DNA of 64,000 nt from Flaveria trinervia (lineage: Eukaryota > Streptophyta > Magnoliopsida > Asterales > Asteraceae): positions 67,106,896 to 67,170,895 of the forward strand of contig CM046456.1 of the NCBI GenBank assembly GCA_025506515.1. Reading direction: 5' to 3'. A model generated the notes under the pieces. The model had not been told where the DNA came from. It ran no database searches and was given only the letters and a program-made list of their open reading frames with translations. Of this stretch, positions 11,412 to 22,430 are shown piece by piece (position 1 is the stretch's first letter; each line of letters opens with the position of its first letter). The translations under genes and the position numbers were made by a program.

Positions 11412-13432
11412 TGTAAGGCCCCGTTTCCAGGACGCTTATAGCCGGTCTATCATTGCGCATAAAACATATAGTTATATCAATTTAAAGAACACATTGCAAC
11501 GGAAACATTAAAACAAATATTTCATTTCATTATAACAAACGCTTTTACAAAATAATACAACATTCATTACAAAATATCATTTGTTCACATTATAATGCAA
11601 AAACATTGTACAAGAATGCCATCCAAAAGAGCAGAGTAGCTGCCCCGTGCCATCCTCAGCAACATTACCTGCCAACTGGAAACACATAAAAGTCAGCGTT
11701 GCTGAGTGAGTTCTAGTTTTATAATAAAACATACTTTATCTTACGTTTAAAACCATCCTTTACTTTCTTTCAAGTCATACCAGACATAGAACGTGATCAC
11801 ACATCGTACGCACACATAGATAATAGTTATTATCTTCATCATCGTTCATTTCATACATTTATTATCTTTCGTTTCCATCTAGATCATGTCATGTACTTAA
11901 CCCCCCACTAGAGCACCAAGCAATTCATCTAGGGTTAAGCGACAAGGACCTAATACATATGGTCAATCACAATGATGAACCCCTATGTGCATCCTCATGG
12001 CGTAATAAACCCGCACACAGTTGAGCTGACAACCCCTCATGGGTGTGAACCTCCATATATTTTCTTAATCTCACGGATTAAGCCCAAGTGTGCCTCCTCA
12101 TGGGGTAGCTAACCCGCACACGGTGAGCTAACACTCTTCATTGAGTGTGACCCTTCATACATTTTCTTGCAAGCCTTTCTTTCATTCGTTCATTCATTAA
12201 TGCATGCATTCTTTCATTTCGTTCCTCTTTCATTATCTTCCACTTTACATTACATCATACTTTTCATTGCATTCATTAACATTCAAAGTAAAGCCGTGGG
12301 AAGACGATCATACAAAGCAAGGAACAAGAACAGAAACATACAACATCACCATACAAGTCAAAACATTCATACGTAACAAAACACATACATACAATCATGC
12401 ATAAGTACCCAACATATATCAAGCCCATCATAACATCAATGACCTTGAAAGTCAACTTACATGAACCTCCAGGAACCTCCCAAGTCAAAACCTACATCAG
12501 CACCTTCCCCCGAAAGTCAGAAAATAAACTATGTTCTTTCGGGCGCATGAACCCTATTTGGGCGTATGGACCCTATTCAGTAGCATGGCCTTCCATGAGC
12601 AAGAGAACACTAATTCAAATGGACACTATGGGCGATCTAACACTTAGGCGTATGGACTTCTAGTCGCATAGCCTTCAGTCGCATGACTCCATGCGTATGA
12701 ACCTCAGTCGCATGGTATTCGTGCGTATGGGCTTCAATTGTATGACCTTCATCCGCATTCCCCCAGTCGCATGACCATCATGCGGATGACTCTCAGTCGC
12801 ATGCCTTTCGGCCGTATGGCCTCTAGTCGCATGCGATTTGGACACATGGATCTCCAGTCGCATGAGCCTTAGCTGATGCAGAATGCAGTCTTCCCCGAAC
12901 TTAATCTGCAATTTTCGGCCTCCAAACCCTCTCAAACATGTTCTAAGCTCAAATCAACCATCCTAAACCTTAGAAACACACACCACAACACCATTCAAGC
13001 ACAACCAAGCCCGAAATCAAACCCCACTCGAATCACACACATACACATACACATACATACGAGTTTTACACCTAACACAACAAAAACGATTTGCATGTGT
13101 TCCAGCCCCAAAATCAGTTGAAAACATGTAAAAAAGGGGTCCTAGAACTCACCTTGAAGCCTCTTCGGGTATAGCTTCTCACAAACCGCTTGACTTCGAC
13201 TTTTGCACTTGATTCTTTGAGAAACACTATGTTTTGACTCTCTTCTCCTCTCTTTCTCTGTTTGGCCGAATGGAAGGAAGTGTGGGAGAGGGGTGAGGGT
13301 AGCCATGCACCTTTTATACCCCCACTCCTTCAAATATTTTCCCGTTTTGGCAAGATTGGTCCCTCAACTTTGGACTTTATTTCTTTTCTTTCTTTTTTTC
13401 TTTGGCTTCAAAGGAAATAACCGGGTGTTACA
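11412..13432 (-). mobile_element. Solo LTR of gypsy family B inside copia A
   Basis: 2021 bp. On the minus strand it begins TGTAACACCCGG and ends GGGGCCTTACA, like the LTRs of element B. It is flanked by a perfect CTACA duplication at 11407-11411 and 13433-13437. The TATA box is at 13311-13318 (minus TATAAAAG), about 115 bp from the LTR start. A 30-bp word array lies at 12543-12880. It arose by recombination between two LTRs. It sits in the ORF3 5' exon one base before the splice donor. Confidence 0.93.
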
Positions 13433-13438
13433 CTACAG

Positions 13439-13992
13439 GTACACTGCAACTGAACTCGGTCAAAGTGAATGTGTTAATTGCATCTTTAAGGGATGAAGAT
13501 GCTAAAATCTAGAACCAAGACTACTCTTAAGAATAGACCACTTAAGTGGTCACACATGTTGGCTTAAATGAGTCTAAGTGCTAATTCGAGTCTCAGCTGT
13601 CCAATTAATCTAAACATGAAGTGTAATGTCCTGTTTTTGACAAAGATTCAATCTTTAGTGTCCAACAGTGAGTTATATGAATGGACACGCCGGTGAACTT
13701 CAGTCGCGCGATTGAGCTAGGCGAATGACTCAATCGCACGTATGAATCATGCTTATGGGTTCAGTCGCATGACTAACTCAACCACATAGTGTAGCATACA
13801 TCTAAGCTCAGTCGCAGGCTTAATCGCACAACTAAACTCAGCTGCAGGCATAGTCGTACAACTGAACTCAATCATACGATTGAACTTAGTCGTATTGTTC
13901 AGTCGCACGATTGAATCTGTAGAACAAAATCATTCAAAATTCACTTGTTAAGTCTAGCAACAAATCTAATGTATATATTTCTTATGTTGTAG
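13439..13992 (+). other. Predicted ORF3 5'-UTR intron, copia A
   Basis: Donor CTACAG|GTACAC at 13438/13439 and acceptor TTATGTTGTAG|CAAC at 13992/13993, four bases before the ORF3 ATG. The length is 554 nt. It contains a cluster of CAGTCG-type words (13702-13918). Element C has the same exon end (CTACAG|GTAATT) and position. Confidence 0.6.
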
Positions 13993-13996
13993 CAAC

Positions 13997-15990
13997 ATGC
14001 CTGATCGATGGATAATTAACACCAAGCACAACATATGTGCACACGTAGATGTTTTTCTTAGGATGAAGTACACTGGGGACATCAACGCAGGTGTGCTCAA
14101 CAAGAGCAACTTGTGCCCCCAGTTCAAGTACTTAGGTTATGTCATCTTTAAGTGCATAGCATCAAGGAGAGGAAGATTTGATGAGATGTCCGACCAAATC
14201 CAAAATGCATATGTAGCGCTCATGCTAAACCACCTGTTCTAGTGCTCTCACATAATCTTCTCCTACTTGATGAAGAGGAAGAAGATTATGTGTTGGATAG
14301 AGATGGGAATAATGCTATGCAAATGGGTGGTGGTATGGATGATAAAGATTATCAAGAAGCTAATGAGGTTATGTCACTTAATGTACAAGACGTTGATGCT
14401 TAGTGGATCTAGTGGAAGATCTCTTAGGCTTATGAACAGCAGATTGATCCACAACAGAGCAAAAGCTGCTGAAGAAGTCTAAAGATCCTAGAAGAAGGTG
14501 ATGACCGTGAAGTTGAAACTAAGTTCTTGGTGCATCAGCAGTGTGATAATTCAGCCCAATCAAGTATCTTTTAAAGAACAGATTGAAGATTGGGTGGTGT
14601 ACACATCTGGCTCAAGCTGAAAAGACTACAGATCAAGACAAAAAGAATGATTAGATGTTTAAGTATTTGAAATCTTTTGTAGTTGAATTATCTATTACAT
14701 TAATGTAATTAAGTATCATCTATGCTTGTTTATGTTTACATGCTTTATATGATGACTTATGTGTGTTGTGCTTAATGTCTAATCAAGCAGATAAACTCCA
14801 TAGCAGGATGAATACGATGTTGGTCCCCTTCAGCAAATCAAGTCTTAATTCACCATGATTCTTGATTTGCAAGGGATCGTCAGAAGGTTAGTGAGCTATA
14901 CTCCCGAAGAAGGAGAAATTATACATGATCTGATCGACGAGCAGGTAGTTGAGATGTTCCGACTCAATCCAGACAAAATTGTTAAAGATGCTCCAGAAGT
15001 TAATGTTTTAAGTGATGAGGAGCTGCAGGATGTTGATGAGATTGAGATTGAGGATGTTACAGTAGAACATTATCTAGAGTACACTGACCGCGAGGGACAT
15101 GTGATACCCAACTTGGGTGATACTTTCAGCAGTGCTATATTTAAGAAGCTGGATGAAATGGAAAAGGAAAAGGAAAAGGATGAAAACCAAGCCCAAGCCT
15201 CGGATGCAAATGTTGATATCAAGAAGGCTGAATGGGCAGCTTGTTTTGCTGCAATAAGAGCTCAGTGCACGACTCCAAAGCAAAATGCCTACACCAAACT
15301 CTACAAAGTCAAGAAACATGAGAAGGTGTCGGGCAAGATCATAGCGTGGGCTTATTTTGAGGACTTAAACGTTTATGCAGTAAAAACAAAGAAGGGGATT
15401 GAGTACTTCAGATACCCTCATGATGTGAAGACTCTTCTTGGTTTTGAGCTCAACGACTGGCATGCTTGGATCTGCTATATGCTAATCCAAGAAGATGTCA
15501 GGATGGTTTGAAGCTATGTTGAAGAAAGAATACCACACCAGGTGGGTAAACTTCAGACCTCAACAGCCAAAGAGGTACATCCATAGGTCTGAAGTGGATC
15601 CTATATCTGGGAAGCCAAAAGTAGTGCTGAAATGGAGTTCCCCACACACGATGTCAAAGATTCCCTTACAATAAATGCCTCAGGATTTCACTCCACATTT
15701 CAAATGGTGGTATTATGACCGGAGGACGGGTGAAGCGGTCATAGTTCTAAACAGAGAGAGCAAAATGGAAACTATCAGGGTATTTGACCCAATGTGGCTT
15801 ATCAACTTGTCAGCTGAAGATGTCTACACTTTATACAAGTGGCCACTGTTCTATGACACGCAAGATATTGTACAAGCCCTCCAATTCCAAAATGTGGTAC
15901 GGCTCTTCTTTGCGTTTGAAATACAGCAGGAGTCACAAGAGAGGAAAAGTACAAGAAGTTTGAGAAGCATATGAAGGATGTCAGACAATA
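13997..15990 (+). pseudogene. ORF3 (extra gene) of copia A, broken
   Basis: Starts MPDRWIINTKHNICAHVD, matching element C ORF3 (MASRWIMSTKHNICAHLD) and the minus-strand gene of element E. About 250 bp are lost in frame after residue 18 relative to C. Then follow GVLNKSNLCPQFKYL and a stop near 14240. The central acidic and coiled-coil part of C is largely missing, and 14640-14810 is AT-rich filler. The next open piece, 14855-15511, holds PEEGEIIHDL, an Asp/Glu segment and SGKIIAWAYFEDLNVYAVK. The last piece, to 15990, holds FTPHFKWWYYDRRTGEAVIV, IRVFDPMW and LYKWPLFYDTQDIVQALQFQ. No signal peptide or membrane segment is seen, so an envelope role is unsupported. Function unknown. Confidence 0.75.
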
Positions 15991-16005
15991 AAGTAAACTA
16001 GGTCC

Positions 16006-16015
16006 AAGGGGGAGT
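16006..16015 (+). other. 3' polypurine tract, copia A
   Basis: AAGGGGGAGT immediately before the 3' LTR start; identical in element C (42651-42660). It is the plus-strand cDNA primer. Confidence 0.9.
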
Positions 16016-16016
16016 T

Positions 16017-17262
16017 TGTTGATACATATGTCCCTAGTTTATATGCTTAATGTAAAAGTCTTTCATGACATACATATGTGTAATAAAATGATGTAATGAT
16101 ATATAATTTGTGCTTTGATGTTAATGTATCTTTAATTCATATATATGAACGTATTATATAGGTTTGAAGTTGTTGTATGATTATTCATGCTAATGGACCA
16201 TACTTATGATCCAATCGCATGAAGACATCATACAAATGAACCAGTCACACGACTGAACCAGGAGACTAGATCAGTCGTACGATTGAGACATAAGAATGAC
16301 TCAGTCGCGCGATCAGTCGCGCGATCAGTCGCGCGATCAGTCGCGCGATCAGTCGCGCGATCAGTCGCGCGATCAGTCGCGCGATCAGTCGCGCGATCAG
16401 TCGCGCGATCAGTCGCGCGATCAGTCGCGCGATCAGTCGCCGATCAGTCGCCGATCAGTCGCCCGATCAGTCGCCCGATCAGTCGCGCGATCAGTCGCGC
16501 GATCAGTCGCGCGATCAGTCGCGCGATCAGTCGCGCGATCAGTCGCGCGATCAGTCGCGCGATCAGTCGCGCGATCAGTCGCGCGATCAGTCGCGCGATC
16601 AGTCGCGCGATCTGTCGCGCGATCTGTCGCGCGATCTGTCGCGCGATCTGTCGCGCGATCTGTCGCGCGATCTGTCGCGCGATCTGTCGCGCGATCAGTC
16701 GCGCGATCAGTCGCGCGATCAGTCGCGCGATCAGTCGCGCGATCAGTCGCGCGATCAGTCGCGCGATCAGTCGCGCGATCAGTCGCGCGATCAGTCGCGC
16801 GATCGATCAGTCGCGCGATCGTCGCGCGATCAGTCGCGCGATCAGTCGCGCGATCAGTCGCGCGATCAGTCGCGCGATCAGTCGCGCGATCAGTCGCGCG
16901 ATCAGTCGCGCGATCAGTCGCGCGATCAGTCGCGCGATCAGTCGCGCGATCAGTCGCGCGATCAGTCGCGCGAATGGAGATTGGAAACCTATAAATACCA
17001 CATAATTCGTGGAAAAATGAGACTTTTGACACTTATATCGTATACCCTCATAACCTAGCCGTCCAGAGCGTCCAGAACGCATATTCTAACTTCATAGTTC
17101 GCATTTGATCGTTTTCTACTCAATCTTAACGATTCTTTAATCATTAGATCGGTCGGGTTTGCATTCTCACTGATTGGATCGCCAATCAAATAGGATTCCG
17201 CACTATTTGATTCGGTTTCACGCATAATTAGTTAGTATTCCGTACGTAAACGGTCCCTGACA
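16017..17262 (+). repeat. 3' LTR of copia A, enlarged by a satellite
   Basis: 1246 bp against 651 bp for the 5' copy. The extra 595 bp is accounted for by the array at 16302-16973, which replaces the word cluster seen at 2380-2475. Ends and TATA box (16990-16997) are conserved. Confidence 0.93.
16302..16973 (+). repeat. 12-bp satellite CAGTCGCGCGAT, about 56 units
   Basis: Near-perfect tandem array with three CpGs per unit. Variants are clustered: two CAGTCGCCGAT 11-mers and two CCCGAT units near 16434-16490, seven consecutive CTGTCGCGCGAT units at about 16612-16695, and one disrupted junction near 16800-16826. The period is a multiple of three without stops, so long spurious frames cross it on both strands. 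Confidence 0.97.
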
Positions 17263-17267
17263 CTAAA

Positions 17268-18118
17268 CACACCTACACACTCTTTATAATATGGGAATGA
17301 AAGCCCTAAATCTAATTTGGTTATTGGCATCGACTTGGTGTTCAATTTGGATCCAAAATCGTTCTAGGGTTTATATGGAATTAGGATTTTCTTATTAATG
17401 TTTTTTAAAATTGTTTTGTGGTTCTTAAATAAATTTGGGCCTCTAGCCCACCAGTTAACACCATGTGCCCAAGCAATTGAGGTCCCGGGTTCGACCCGAG
17501 CACCCTCAAAACATTTTTAACTTACGTTTTTATATTAATTAAGTCCTAATTATTGATATCCTATTAAGTTTAAATAAAATTTTTTTGTAATAAAATTTAT
17601 TCCATAAAATTCTATTTAATTTTTTAAAATTTTAAACAATATAACTTTCTATCTTTTTATTCTTCTTTTAAGGTTTGGATATTATAAAACCTTTTAAAAA
17701 TTATTTAAAAGTTTTAAAAACTTTATAAAATAATTTTAAATCAGACCTAATAATTCTAAATTATTTTGCAAGCCATTTAAATAATTAATAAGTTTTTTAT
17801 CAAGTCTTAAATAATTAATTATTAAATTTGTTATTTCTTTTCATACTTTAATACTCAACAATTACTTAATCAATTATTAGAAATTACATATTTAAGTAAA
17901 ACTCAATTTTACTAGTGACTCGTTATCATTCTTTTTAATCTTATTTCATTAATTTATTCTATATTATTGCTAAAATAATTACATTTTATTTAAACTATTT
18001 TCTTAAAACCGACTCCCAATTGAAACCATAGACCATATTTAGTATTTAATCACATTATTATTCTAATCAAAGACACCAAACCTTAGGTTAAAACATGAGG
18101 AAATGTTGTTTGTCCAAT
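17268..18118 (+). repeat. Old gypsy-type LTR, left part (interrupted)
   Basis: AT-rich; 17790-18118 resembles 301-680 (the phrases AATTATTAAATTTGTTATTTC and GACACCAAA-CTTAGGTT recur). It continues after element B at 25291-25474 and after the solo LTR at 26886-27370. Left border unclear. A tRNA-gene-like B box (GGGTTCGACCC, 17487-17497) in a GC-richer block at 17435-17515 could be a SINE relic, but no good A box is seen. Confidence 0.45.
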
Positions 18119-20409
18119 TGTAACATCCGGAAACTTTCTTTGAATCCAACGAAAGAAGAAAAAAAATAAAGTCCAAAGTCAAGGGACCAAACTTGTCAAA
18201 CAGGAAGAAACTTGGATGAGTGGGGGTATAAAAGGGGGAGGGCAGCCGACACCCTCCCCATTCTTGCAAAACTCAGCCAAGGGAGAAGAGAAAGAGAAAA
18301 AGAGGAGAAAAGCTTGGTTCGGGTGGATTCGAGCGTGAAAATCGAAGTGTAGGGGTCAAATAGAAGCTCTACTCGACGGGATTGTTTGTGTGAGTTCTAA
18401 GACCCCTCTTTTACACATTTTTTAATGATTTTGGGGCTGGAACACATCTGAAAACTATTTTTCATGTATTTGGGTGTAAACCCATTTATGTATGTATGTG
18501 TATGTGTATGAATTGTTTAGGACTTGATTTCGGGCTTGGTTGTGCTTGAATGGTGTCGTGGTATGCTTCCCTAAGATTTAGCAGGGTTGATTTGAGCTTA
18601 AAAGAGGTTTGGAAGAGTTTGGAGGTCGAACATGGCAGCTGCAGTTTGGGATGAACTGCATTCTGCACCCAGCTAAGGCTATGCGACTGGAGGTCCATGT
18701 GTTTGAATGGCATGCGACTGGGTCCATACGAACGAAAGGAGTGCAACTGAGGTTCATTCGTACGCGAGTAGTGCGACTGAGGGTCATACGTATAAGGGCT
18801 ATGCGACTAAAGGAAATGCGGATGAAGGTCATGCGACTGGAGTCCATACGCCTATGAGTCGTGCGATTGAGATTCATACGCACAAAAGGTGTGCGAGTGA
18901 GGGCCATCCTCATGAAGGTCATGCGACTAAAGTCCATACGCCTGGATGTTATGCGACTGAGGTCCACTTGCATGGGAAGCATGCGATTGGAGGCTATGCG
19001 ACTGGAGGTCCATTCCCCTGAGTGTTCTCATACATATGGAAGACCATGCGACCGAATGGGGTCCATACGCCCGAATGACCATAGTACTATCTGACTTTTG
19101 GGAAAGTGCGGACGTAGGCTCGGACCTTCGGGGTTGTAGAGGATGAGATGGGCATGGATGAGGTAAGATGATCTATGATGATGAGCTGATGATGATGATG
19201 TGATGCATGATGACGTATGATGCCGTATGATTATATGATGTGATGTGCGTGATTCGTGTGATGCCTAATGTCATGTGATTGTGCATGTTTTATGATTATG
19301 CATGATGTATGCTACGGGTGTGCGATGTTGCCTTGTGTGATTGATGTTGTATGTTGTTATGTTCCTTATTACTATGTATGATTGTCTTCCCGTGGCTTGC
19401 GATATATGTTAATAAATGTAATGAAAGTATTATGTAACGTAAAATGAAAGATAATGAAAAGAGGAACGTAATGAATAAATGAGTGTATGGAAAGGCTTGC
19501 AAGCAATATGTACAGAGGTGCACGACTCTATGATGTTGTAAGCTCAATTGCATGTGGTTTAGCTAACCCATAAGGATACACGTAGGGGTTCCAGTTTTTG
19601 TGGCTGACCAACGGTATGGTACGTGGTTATAGTGGTTACCCACCTCGATGCTGGTGCCAGGCTACGTGCGGTGTGGAAGTCATTTTATGATCTTCGGCCC
19701 AGTATTCGAGTATGCATAATGTTGGGGGTGTATAGAGCAGAGGGATCTTTGTCACTTGCCCCGGTGCTGGTGCAAGGCTATGTGCGGTGTGGAAGTCATT
19801 TTATGATCTTTGGCCTAGTACCTGCTGTGTGCATACGTTTGGGGTATAGCTGATGACGTTGATCCCGAAGGAGTTATAGAGATAAAGAAAGAAAGAGTTA
19901 ATGAAAGTATGTGATGAACGAAGCGAATGATAATGTAACGTACGATGATTAATTAATGAAAGTAAGAACGTATGAACGAATTGAAGAATGTTAACGAATG
20001 TAATGGAAGATAATAATTATATTATCTATGTGTACGTATGATGTATGATCGCATGAAAGTAAAGAACTATTTTAATGAAAGAAAAGTATGTTTTATTATA
20101 AAACTAGAACTCACTCAGCAACGCTGACTTTTATGTGTTTCCAGTTGGCAGGTAATGATTGTTGAGGATGGCACGGGTCAGCTACTCAGCTCTTTTGGAT
20201 GGCATTCTTTTGATTACTGTTTTTGCATTGTAATGCAAACAAACAATTTTTTGAAGGATGCTTGTATTAACTTTCAAAAGCAATTGTAATGATATGAAAA
20301 GTTATTTTTATGTTTCCGCTGCAATGTTTTAGGTATGATTAAATGTGAAGTATATGTTTTATGTGCAATGATTTACCAGCTGTAAGCGTCCTGGGAACGG
20401 GGCCTTACA
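18119..20409 (+). repeat. 5' LTR of gypsy B
   Basis: 2291 bp. TATA box TATAAAAG at 18227-18234, only 108 bp from the LTR start, so U3 is very short and R-U5 very long. A 30-bp word array spans 18670-19085, then TGATG-rich DNA to 19330. One 113-bp unit is at 19620-19735 with a diverged partial copy at 19743-19850. A block TTTCCAG-TTGGCAG-GTAATG lies at 20138-20157. Confidence 0.92.
18670..19085 (+). repeat. 30-bp word array in gypsy B 5' LTR
   Basis: About 12 units of near 30 bp, each with ATGCGACTGAGG then a CATACGC-type half. It is the same CGAYTGAG...CATMCGCAT layout as the copia A leader array. A copy lies at 23300-23735 in the 3' LTR, and in reverse at 12543-12880 in the solo LTR. Confidence 0.85.
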
Positions 20410-20412
20410 AGT

Positions 20413-20424
20413 TGGTATTAGAGC
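20413..20424 (+). other. Primer-binding site, gypsy B
   Basis: TGGTATTAGAGC, one mismatch from the initiator Met tRNA site, four bases after the LTR end. Confidence 0.88.
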
Positions 20425-20759
20425 CAAGTTTAAGTGAAAGGGGTAAAATTTCAAAATAAACCTTAACTTAAACTGAGAATGGGACGGAAAGGGAAGGGAT
20501 GCCAATCTGAGTAGCTGCATGCCATCAAGTACTTTTCGTAATGTTAACCGGTATTTTGTGCGCATGGTATGTGGTTATGTGTTGTTTGTAGATTTAAATA
20601 CTGATGTAGTCAGGACAGGTAATGCTTGGGGTATGAAGAGTAAAGTAAGTGGCTAATCACAACTAGCCACTGTAATTAGGAACTTACTATACTTGACATA
20701 AACTGAGTTGTTCCCTTGAATGACCGTGTTGGTGTTTGAATCTTTCAGTGTGCGTGTGA

Positions 20760-22033
20760 ATGGCCGGTGGTAGATCTTTGAAAGCTTCTCGTGGTGGAGG
20801 TGGTGGTGGACGTGGTGCTGAACCACGGGTCACAAGAGGAAGACCTAGGGTGGAAAAGGTGGTTCATGAAGAACCCGAGACCCCTCATCCGGAGGGCGGC
20901 GATGAGAGCGCCAACTTGAGAGCCTTAGTAAAAGAGGCTGTTGTTGAGGAAGTTCACCAGGTCATGCACACAATCTTACCGTCTGTAGTGACCGAAGTTA
21001 TCAAGGCGGTAGAGGAAGGGGAAAGGAAAGAGAGGAATAGGTCCTCGGGAGGACGGGAGCAACCAGAACTTGAAACGGTTCCATCCGATGATGAAGAGGA
21101 AGAAGAGGAGCCTGTACCGGAGGCGGTATGAGGCTGTAACTATGGGGTGTTTCAACGATGCAAGCCCCCTACTTTTGATGGTAACGGCACTGCTGCTATT
21201 GCTCACCGGTGGGTGAGGGAAATGCAAGTTGTTCTAAATATCAATGAGTGCTGAGAAGACCAAAGGTGAAGTTCGCCGCCCACTATTTTTTGGACTCGGC
21301 TCTATGCTAGTAGGACAACATAGTCCAAGTTGAGGGTATTCGGGCTATCGGAAGGATGAGATGGATAGAGTTAAAAAGGTTTGTGATTGAGGAGTTTTGT
21401 CCTCACTGTGATATGGACAAAGTTGAAAGAGAGTTCCTGCAGCTAGAGGCGGGAACAATGACGCATCAGCAGTACACCACCAAATTCAACAAAATGGCAC
21501 GGCTGGTGCCGGACGAATTGACGCCGTTGTCACGAAAGATCAAGAGCTATATTAAGGGCTTGCCGGCGGATATTCGCAGGCACATGATCGCTGCCCGACC
21601 GAGCACGTTTAGGTCGGCAGTCGATTTGGCAGGGAGGTTGACGATGAGAGAACTGTAGTGGTGGTGGCTGAAGACAGCGAGAAAGGTGATGGAGACCGGA
21701 ACTAGAGGAGGAAGAGAACTGGACGGGGTGGTGTCCGATGAATAATAAGCACGCACGGGGGGATGACCGTGGTGTGGTCATACCTGGTGCGGGGTCGGAT
21801 CAATGTGGTAAATGCAGGATGGAGCATTCGGGAGAATGAAAAAGGGGACCAAACACTTGCTACAAGTGTGGGAAGCCTGGACATGTGGCTAGAGAATGCA
21901 GGACCGTGAGATGTTATAATTGTGGAGAAATTGGCCACATAAGCAGGGACTGTAAGAAGCCAAGGGCAGAAGGTTTGGGAGTGAAGAGGACTGGAGGAGA
22001 AGGAGAGAGGGCGAATGCAGCGCCTACACAATA
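20760..22033 (+). pseudogene. gag of gypsy B, broken
   Basis: ATG at 20760 opens a 123-codon piece: Gly/Arg-rich start, then an acidic tail (DDEEEEEEPVPEAV). After the stop come the conserved CKPPTFDGN (21160-) and the retrotransposon-gag core at 21356-21658 (MRWIELKRFVIEEFCP, EFLQLEAGTMTHQQYTTKFN). Two zinc knuckles follow at about 21860-21955: CYKCGKPGHVAREC and CYNCGEIGHISRDC, both complete C-x2-C-x4-H-x4-C. Several frameshifts separate the pieces. This is the particle structural protein. Confidence 0.85.
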
Positions 22034-22074
22034 AGGCAGGAGGAGGCTAAGGTGGACCCCGATGTTTTGTGAGG

Positions 22075-22430
22075 TACATTTCTAGTAAATCAACCTTTAG
22101 CCTTGGTGTTATTCAAATTTGGCGTTAGTAAATGTTTTATTCATGCTGCTTTCTGTGCTAAAATTTCCTGTTAGTAGTAAGGATATAGATACGCCCTTCG
22201 ATGTGGTCCTAGGAGCGGATTGTTTGGCGGACTACAAAGTAAACATTATGTGCCGCCAGAGATGATACGGTTGACAGGGCCTGACGGGATCTCGGTGATG
22301 GTTCAAGTGATCGAGTCACGACTATTCCAAGGTGATTTCAACGGCGGTGGCGGGAAAGTGCATGAGGGGTGGACTTGTTGCCTATTTGGCCGATGTAAAG
22401 GATGTGGGTACACTAACATCCCAACTGTCA
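22075..22430 (+). pseudogene. Protease remnant of gypsy B, catalytic Asp lost
   Basis: VLFKFGVSKCFIHAAFCAK at 22100-22160 stands where gypsy proteases have V-L-F-D-[ST]-G-A, so the aspartate is Lys here. It is followed by DTPFDVVLGADCLADYKVNI (22190-) and an LTGPDG linker. A frameshift and stops follow. Confidence 0.75.

Larger units (their letters stand above)
2111..17262 (+). mobile_element. Copia LTR retrotransposon A (Sirevirus-like, with ORF3)
   Basis: A 15.2-kb element bounded by LTRs beginning TGTTGATACATATG and ending CCCTGACA, with a perfect 5-bp duplication CTAAA at 2106-2110 and 17263-17267. The order is LTR, Met-tRNA primer site, word-rich leader, gag, protease, integrase, RT, RNase H, spacer, ORF3, polypurine tract, LTR. 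Protease-integrase-RT order defines Ty1/copia; the large size and a third gene after pol resemble the Sirevirus/Maximus lineage (inference). All reading frames are broken. A gypsy solo LTR of 2021 bp lies inside, so the element was about 13.1 kb before that insertion and before 3'-LTR satellite growth. Confidence 0.93.

Noticed and set aside
16283..17032. Four long open frames of SRDQ, ARSV, AISR and RATD repeats
   Set aside because: Products of a stop-free 12-bp satellite read in several frames on both strands; no independent coding sign.
17435..17515. tRNA gene
   Set aside because: A B-box-like GGGTTCGACCC is present but no cloverleaf or proper A box; at most a SINE relic.
18486..19094. 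Frames of 77-134 codons rich in Arg, Met and Thr in gypsy B LTRs, both strands
   Set aside because: The 30-bp array is a multiple of three with few stops; frames are not kept in the solo LTR.
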